DNA from: Solen grandis | Lineage: Eukaryota; Mollusca; Bivalvia; Adapedonta; Solenidae | NCBI GenBank assembly: GCA_021229015.1 | Contig: CM037777.1 | Location: 28,581,584-28,645,583 of the forward strand | DNA length: 64,000 nucleotides | Direction of reading: 5' to 3' | Shown: one piece after another, positions 58,198-64,000 of the stretch | Numbering within the stretch: position 1 is the first letter of the stretch | Layout of the letters: each line of letters opens with the position of its first letter | Translations under genes and position numbers: made by a program | The notes under the pieces: model-generated | The model's input: the letters and a program-made list of their open reading frames with translations, nothing else | What the model was told of the DNA's origin: nothing | Databases searched by the model: none

Positions 58198-59291
58198 AGA
58201 GGGCCAAGATGACATTGAAGACGCTCACTTGACATAACTGCCTTCATTGCCTGTACAAGTTACTATATTATACCATAGTTGTACTGAAGACAAAATCCAT
58301 ATGATTATTTCAATTCCCCAAACAAATAGTACCTGTGGTCAAAATTTGAAGTCAAACTTGACTGAGAGATAATGGGAATAATTATTGTCATGAAACTTCA
58401 AAATGACTGCTTAAGAAATAAAGATTCTAGAGTGTAAACAGTTAAATATGGCATTAAAGGGGCCATAACTATCAACCAAAATAGCCGATATCAGCCATAA
58501 TCGAACTTGCCAGATTATGCTATAAACATTGCATAAGTTTAAAATGATTGCTTGAGAAATGAAGATGCTAGAGTGCAAAAAAGGTGAAATCTGGTATTTT
58601 TTTTATTAAGAGGGCCATAACTCCTGACCAAAATTGGCCGATATCAGGCATAATCGAACTTGACCGAGGGATTATGGCTATAAACATTGCCATAAGGTTT
58701 AAAGATGATTGCTTAAGAAATGAAGATGCTAGAGTGCAAACAATGTGATATCTGGTATTTTTAATATTAAAAGGGCCATCACTCTTGACCAAAATTGGCC
58801 GATATCAGCCACAATCGAACTTGCCCGAGAAATTATGGCTATAAACATTGTAATAAAGTTTGAAGATGATTGTTTAAGAAATGAAGATGCTAGAGTGCAA
58901 ACAATGTGAAATCTGTTTTTTTTATATTGAAAGGGCCATTACTCCTGACCAAAATTGGCCGATATCAGCCATAATCGAACTTGTCAGAGAAATTACGGCT
59001 ATAAACATTGTAATAAAGTTTGAAGATGATTGTTTAAGAAATGAAGATGCTAGAGTACAAACATTGTGAAATCTGTTGTTTTTTTTTAAGGGTTCCCCAA
59101 AATTGGCCGATATCAGCCATAATCGAACTTGTCAGAGAAATTACGGCTATAAACATTGTAATAAAGTTTGAAGATGATTGTTTAAGAAATGAAGATGCTA
59201 GAGTGCAAACAAACTAATTGTGGACGACGGACATTCATCGATCCTAATAGCTCATCTGAGCACATATGCTCAGGTGATCAGGTGAGCTATA
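58192..59291 (+). mobile_element. Core-tandem element, type 1 termini with a different core
   Basis: Head AACAAAGAGGGCCAAGATGA, then 'cattgaagacgctcacttga'. Five units of 153-160 bases start AGGGCCATAACTCCTGACCA and hold 'aaaattggccgatatcagcc', 'ataatcgaacttg' and 'gaaatgaagatgctagagtg'. The tail GACGACGGACATTCATCG plus GATCCTAATAGCTCA ends in a perfect hairpin CTGAGCACATATGCTCAG and AGGTGAGCTA. Neighbouring units are highly similar (recent amplification). Confidence 0.8.
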
Positions 59292-60710
59292 ACAATACAT
59301 CAACATATCAGCTGGAAGATACCTTATGGCTGCAAGATCTCTAGCATTTTAACAACAACAATAATAACAATAATGATAACGTTATTGAATCATAAAGCCT
59401 TTATATATTCCTATATGAATCTATTGTTATACTTCTACTACTACTACTTATACTACTACTAAAATTAATAATGATGAAAATGTGGTTTTGTGTTTCTAAT
59501 ATAAAATCGGAGTGTTCAACATGTTATTTCCTGTGGAATTCCGATTTGAGCGTAGGTAACATTGCCAAAATGCGAACGTCATGTGTTGACAAGAGTGTCA
59601 CTGATGCATTTTTATCGGTATTCTAGAAAATCAATATTCAACAACCATTTTTTTTTCAACGCACCCCCCCCCTCCCTCTTCCGTTCTACGCAATAGGTTT
59701 GGTATATTGTATCAATTTTAGTAAGGAGAAAAAAGGTATCCAATCATTATCCATAATATTCCCGCGAATTCATATTTTTTTAATTATTTCCCTAATGTCA
59801 TGCCATCAATAAATAAATAAATAAACAAATTAATAAATAAATATATAAATAAATAAATATTTATTTTTCATATTGCACTTCACAGTTTCAGTGTGTTGTA
59901 TTTATCCGCCTGATGTAAGCTAATGAACGTATAATCAAACAAGAAGGAAAACACTTCAAAGCACCTGTATTACACGAACGTATTTTTTATGTTTATGTTT
60001 TTCAAAATATCAATCCTCTTCTTTGCTCACGCTGACATGTATCTCAGAATCACAATCGAAAGTATGCCCGGTTTAAGCATTGATTTGTCAGTACACCGGA
60101 AGAGAGAGCATGCAAAAAATTTATCACTATAGAAGATGACATATACCACTTTACGACTAGCCCAGTCAATACGTTTCATCGACTGTTCACATTTTGAAAG
60201 ATTTTGTTGCCATCTATAAGCTATAAATAATCTTGGCCGATATTAAAAAGATCAGACACAAGGAAGATTACAGGCAGAGTTAGCATTAATGAGATTGGCA
60301 ATCGAACTGCTCAACAAATTTCCTGTATTTTGATTGGCTAACGAACTGCTAAACAAATTTTATGTAATCTGATTGGTTAACGAAGCAGACGTATCGGTAC
60401 GCCGTTGTGCCGGTCCAAGATTTTAACGATGAAAATAAAATAGTAGCAGCGGTATACACCATCATGCATACAGAAGTATCATCAGATGAAAACTAATGTG
60501 TATTAGATAAAACGACATGGTCTTAAATGCAAAGTGCAAAAAGACAAGAGAGTTATGAATGTATGCAGTAAGTCACATATATGGTGCTTGTATATACTTA
60601 TTCAGTACATGTATTTAGCATTTTTCGATCTGTGATATTTATGCTCCTGAAATATTATCATAATTATGCAAAGGATTCATTTGTTGAAACGCACAGTTCA
60701 TTAGAACCAA
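59292..60710. other. Intergenic, low complexity
   Basis: (CTA)n at about 59438-59460, poly-C at about 59664, (AATA)n at about 59808-59868. No gene recognised. At 60298-60385 a phrase 'aatcgaactgctcaacaaat...gattggctaacgaa' is imperfectly repeated twice. Confidence 0.5.
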
Positions 60711-60890
60711 ATGGCGCCGTGGTTCAGTGGTAACGGATCCGAAGGTTGTGGGTTCGACACCCGTTGGAAGCAAGAATTATTCATGACCTTCCCAGACGCA
60801 AAGTACTGGTCAAACACAGGAACCGTCGAGGGAGATTAGTGTAAGTTGTAAGAAACCATTTCCCAATCGACGGTAAATAAATAAGTTTAA
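60711..60890 (+). repeat. tRNA-headed SINE, third type, full head
   Basis: GGCGCCGTGGTTCAGTGGTA (A box), GTGGGTTCGACACCC (B box) 30 bases later, 'cgcaaagtactggtcaaaca', 'gtcgagggagattagtgtaa' and a tail 'cggtaaataaataag'. Confidence 0.85.
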
Positions 60891-61345
60891 ACTTAAATTA
60901 AAACCAAATAAGCCGCTTGGGGGCATTTTTTTTCGAAACCTTAGAAGACCCGCAGAAAAAAAATGAAAATTTAAAAAATATTAAGACAGAAAAATTCAAG
61001 CTGTTGGAGAATGTAAAACAATAAATAAATCTCGACCGCACTGGTTTGTTAGTGCGTAAATCAACCCATGGGAAACTCTTGGGAAATATAAAATTGGAAC
61101 CAGGTATGTCTTTCTTTCTTTCAGATACTTAGATTGCTTCCTTGAACAGTGAACATCACAAGTCATCTAGTAACTTGATTTCTTAAAACGTAAATGAAAT
61201 CATGATGGTACAAAAGAGCAACATGTTGAAATCTATTGAACATTTAATGACATCTAAATATCTTTATCATGGTGCATGTGTGGGTGTGTGTGTTAGAAAT
61301 CTTGTACCCCGGTTTGTATTTTGTTGGGTGTTTGGGTCAGGGTAA

Positions 61346-61366
61346 GAATTAGGGTTAGGGTCAGTA
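61346..61366. repeat. Short telomere-like motif
   Basis: TTAGGGTTAGGGTCAG within a G/T-rich stretch (61315-61390). Only two perfect units, so an interstitial trace at most. Confidence 0.5.
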
Positions 61367-61417
61367 TTTGTGGGTATTGTGTGTGTGTGTTTTACTGATA
61401 TAATCGTTAGACTCAAA

Positions 61418-61566
61418 GTTGACTTGACTATTTGAGTTTGCCGTCTTTTCGACAGTATTTCAGTCACATAGCGACGTCTAGCTAATTACATGTACAGGTG
61501 GAGGAAGACCCCGAATGCCCAGAGGCATCCGGGTAGAACCACCGACCTACCGCAAGCCAACTGGAA
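61418..61566 (-). repeat. SINE tail, 'GACGGTAAACTC' type
   Basis: Minus-strand tail and body ('gactatttgagtttgccgtc' at the left, 'ccaccgacctaccgcaagcc' at the right), head missing. Confidence 0.85.
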
Positions 61567-61698
61567 GGAGACTCAAAGTTGAATTACATACCGAGGGTTA
61601 AACATCGCCATGACAACATTTTACATACAGATCGTGGTACAAAAAGGAATGAATGATAATAATGAGGAATGAATAAAACATGGGACACCACGCTATAG

Positions 61699-61703
<5 letters not shown>

Positions 61704-61732
<29 letters not shown>
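61704..61732. repeat. (CT)n microsatellite
   Basis: About 14 TC units. Confidence 0.95.
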
Positions 61733-61736
<4 letters not shown>

Positions 61737-62194
61737 AACATACTTTTGAAACAACAGCAAGACATACGTCATGATTCGTAACGCTTGACTCTGTTAAATG
61801 CTGTCTCAAGGAATACAAATCACGGTTTACCTATGTACAAATTGCATTTATATAAAGTGAAATCCAGTTAAATTATTTTGAAAACACTTCAACAAGCGTT
61901 CTGGAAAACGATATTCGGTTAAATATTCATTAATTTATTTTCAAGTTATGATTGCATATCAAGCTCTTAAGCAGAAAAGGATCAATATTTGAGAAGATTA
62001 AATGATTCTCATTAACTTTAGAAAGACGAGTTCTTTTGAAGTCGTTGAAAGATATCTCTTACGCATATAAGTTTACACATAATCACACTGAATGATCGTT
62101 AAATTGCATTTATTTCCGTCCTGACGAACTATCTGGTTACACAATACGCTGAACTGCATTTGTATTGCGTCATTTCTGTTTTGTTGAAAATCTT

Positions 62195-62372
62195 AAGTTT
62201 ACCCATCCATCATTAAATTATAATCATGTTCCTTCAAGCGCTTTAAAGGGTTTCAGAGCAGATGCAAGAATCAACAGACTTGGAGTTAGAGGTTCTTTTG
62301 CTCCAAGTCTAAAAAGGCTATAAAATTCCCACCACCATGATCATAATTTAATGATGGATAAACCACCTTAAG
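62195..62372. mobile_element. MITE with CCATCCATCATT ends, copy 2
   Basis: Left TTTACCCATCCATCATTAAA; right 'catgatcataatttaatgat' plus GGATAAACCACC, its complement. Shared centre 'cagacttggagttagaggtt'. Divergent from copy 1. Confidence 0.7.
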
Positions 62373-63062
62373 TATCTTCTGAATATTTTCATTTTTTGCT
62401 TTACGCTGAAGTAAATTATACTGGAAACATTCCTCATCAAAGAATTCCCCTTGCGACGTTGTTTGTATTTATTTACTGATACAACATAAATTATGCCGTT
62501 GTCATTGAACCTATTGCACTAGAGGAAACAATATTAGAAAGTTAAATGGACTACTATGGAAATACAATAAACTCACAAATTTACGTTGACATTCTGTAAT
62601 AAAGTCAATTTAATGGGTACATATATTCGTGGATTAGTCTACTGGATGACAAGTATTTGTAGGGACAAATATTCGGGGATAACGTCAACCTAGAAATCGA
62701 CGAAAAATTAAAGAATTACACAGTAACCGCAATGGATTTGTAAAATCAATATTATTCTAATGTGTATTTAGGTAAAGTCCCTGTGCTGGTTCCACTATGA
62801 ATTGGACCACTTAACCTCTACAAAGATAACCAATGTACGCTAAATGAAACATAAGGAAAATTTGGTTATCTCCGTGAAAGGCCGTGAGGTCCGAAATGTA
62901 GCGGAATAATTAAAGGGATTTACCTTAAAATGGAAACCAAATCTATTGTGAACTTCTTTCGAAAAAAAGCGTACTTTGCTTATATATATTATATTTCAAA
63001 CAATCTGCTTATACCAGCTTCCATTAATCAGAAAATCCATTAAAGCTCTCCGACAAGTGACA
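62373..63062. other. Intergenic
   Basis: No feature recognised. Confidence 0.5.
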
Positions 63063-63328
63063 GGGGGCCTCCGTCGCCGAGAGGGTAAAATCTCTGACTT
63101 TAACACTCACTCAGCCACTCACCGCGTGGGTTCGAATCCCGGCAGGGTCATTCGGATTTTCATATTTTCATGTGAGGGAGCCTTCAAGCTGGCTTGCGGT
63201 AGATCGGTGGTTCTACTCGGATGCCACCGTGCATTCGGGGTCTTCCTCCACCTGTAATTATCTGGACGTCGCTATATGACTGAAATACTGTCGAAGCGAC
63301 GGTAAACGCAAATAGTGAAGTCCGACCA
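63063..63328 (+). repeat. tRNA-headed SINE, 'GACGGTAAACTC' type, near full length
   Basis: GGGGCCTCCGTCGCCGAGAG, then GGGTAAAATCTCTGAC, and GTGGGTTCGAATCCCGG: a better-preserved Ser/Leu-type tRNA head than the 10450 copy. Body and tail as in that copy, with a short duplication of TTTTCAT near 63160. Confidence 0.9.
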
Positions 63329-63414
63329 GTGATTGATATTCGAATATTAACGGTTTACAACATCCATGATCAATATGACGTCTCTCCCCCCCCCCCCCCC
63401 CTCTCTCTTCTTTA

Positions 63415-63506
63415 TGTTTAACCTTCATTTAGCGACCACTTCTGTTAAGCGGCCATTTTTATCTTGTTCTCTTGACTGACCGCTTAAGACAGGTTTGACT
63501 GTATAC
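63415..63506 (-). repeat. Short 'TTAAACCTGTC' repeat
   Basis: Minus strand: 'cagtcaaacctgtcttaag', 'cggtcagtcaagagaacaag', 'gtggtcgctaaatgaaggtt'. A poly-C/CT tract (63385-63408) borders it. Confidence 0.75.
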
Positions 63507-64000
63507 GCTACTGTAATTCAGTTAAAACATTCGAGCTCTATATTCTTAAATCTTACACTGTTGGTACCAGGCAATTAAGCGATGGTATCAGGCACCTGCT
63601 TTGATAGCGCGAGTTTGCATCAATGAACTGACTTAAAGCATAAAAGTGTCTTGGAGAAAAAAATACAAGATAAAGTAAATTTTAAACCTACACATTGAAC
63701 AGTCTAACAACAAAAGGGATCATCTGATAACAAATTGTAACTGTATACATATTGTGAAACCGTTTTGTTGGTGCACTGGATTTAACGTGTTGATTAATGA
63801 TATGCAGAAAATTTTGTAGAGGAAATCAAACACCCTATTAAAGTAAAATGTGTTGACAATCGGAACTACTCGGTCATTCTCTTGTGTATGGGTAGGGTAG
63901 ATGACCAAGTTTTTCCGATTGATGAATTTAGAAGAAAAAAAAGCCAAAAAAGCAATGAAATTGCGGGTTGCACACGGATAACATTAAACACATGTTACAT
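63507..64000. other. Intergenic window end
   Basis: No feature recognised. Confidence 0.5.

Noticed and set aside
61267..61467. Asn/Pro/Thr-rich minus-strand frame
   Set aside because: Translation of G/T-rich low-complexity and SINE tail.
1..64000. CRISPR array, prokaryotic operons or phage
   Set aside because: Spliced genes, SINEs, LINEs and microsatellites show eukaryotic nuclear DNA; no spacer-repeat periodicity of CRISPR type.

Overview
The window looks like nuclear DNA from a bivalve mollusc (inference). It is AT-rich and gene-poor. The recognisable genes are metazoan: a nine-exon STOML1, a C-type lectin, a GT31 glycosyltransferase and a DHAR/CLIC-type GST-fold protein. The space between them is filled with tRNA-headed SINEs, small TIR elements and head-tandem core-tail elements of the kind abundant in bivalves. 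Species cannot be named. Two runs of exactly 100 N (39291-39390 and 52654-52753) are scaffold gaps.

Layout. 1-17.4 kb: a 5'-truncated LINE (minus), a LINE 3' tail, SINE copies, microsatellites and two core-tandem elements, with no host gene recognised. 17.6-18.6 kb: C-type lectin (+), with one frame break. 18.6-24.4 kb: SINEs, a core-tandem array and a TTAA MITE. 24.8-33.2 kb: complete STOML1 (minus, 433 codons), with a fossil mariner, a SINE and a TTAA MITE in its introns. 33.2-39.8 kb: nothing recognised apart from a gap. 39.8-40.5 kb: DHAR/CLIC-like gene (minus) with a frame break near the C-terminus. 40.8-41.3 kb: two LTR-like sequences head to head, each carrying tRNA-like pol III boxes and a tRNA-Lys-type primer binding site. 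44.1-47.0 kb: a TIR element whose ends are packed with TTTACGTACGTAAA palindromes and which contains two splice-compatible exons of an unknown gene. 47.8-50.1 kb: a four-exon gene (minus) for an unrecognised 151-residue helical protein. 50.2-53.8 kb: three candidate exons on the plus strand, spanning the second gap. 56.5-57.6 kb: an intact GT31 gene (minus). 57.7-64 kb: repeats.

The genes do not form a pathway or operon; this is an ordinary eukaryotic gene neighbourhood. The recurring theme is that coding exons read well but contain isolated single-base frame breaks (lectin, STOML1, GST-like, the 151-residue protein, possibly the plus-strand gene), which suggests residual indel errors in the assembly. 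The most unusual items are the tRNA-like LTR pair at 40.8-41.3 kb and the palindrome-armed element at 44.1-47.0 kb.
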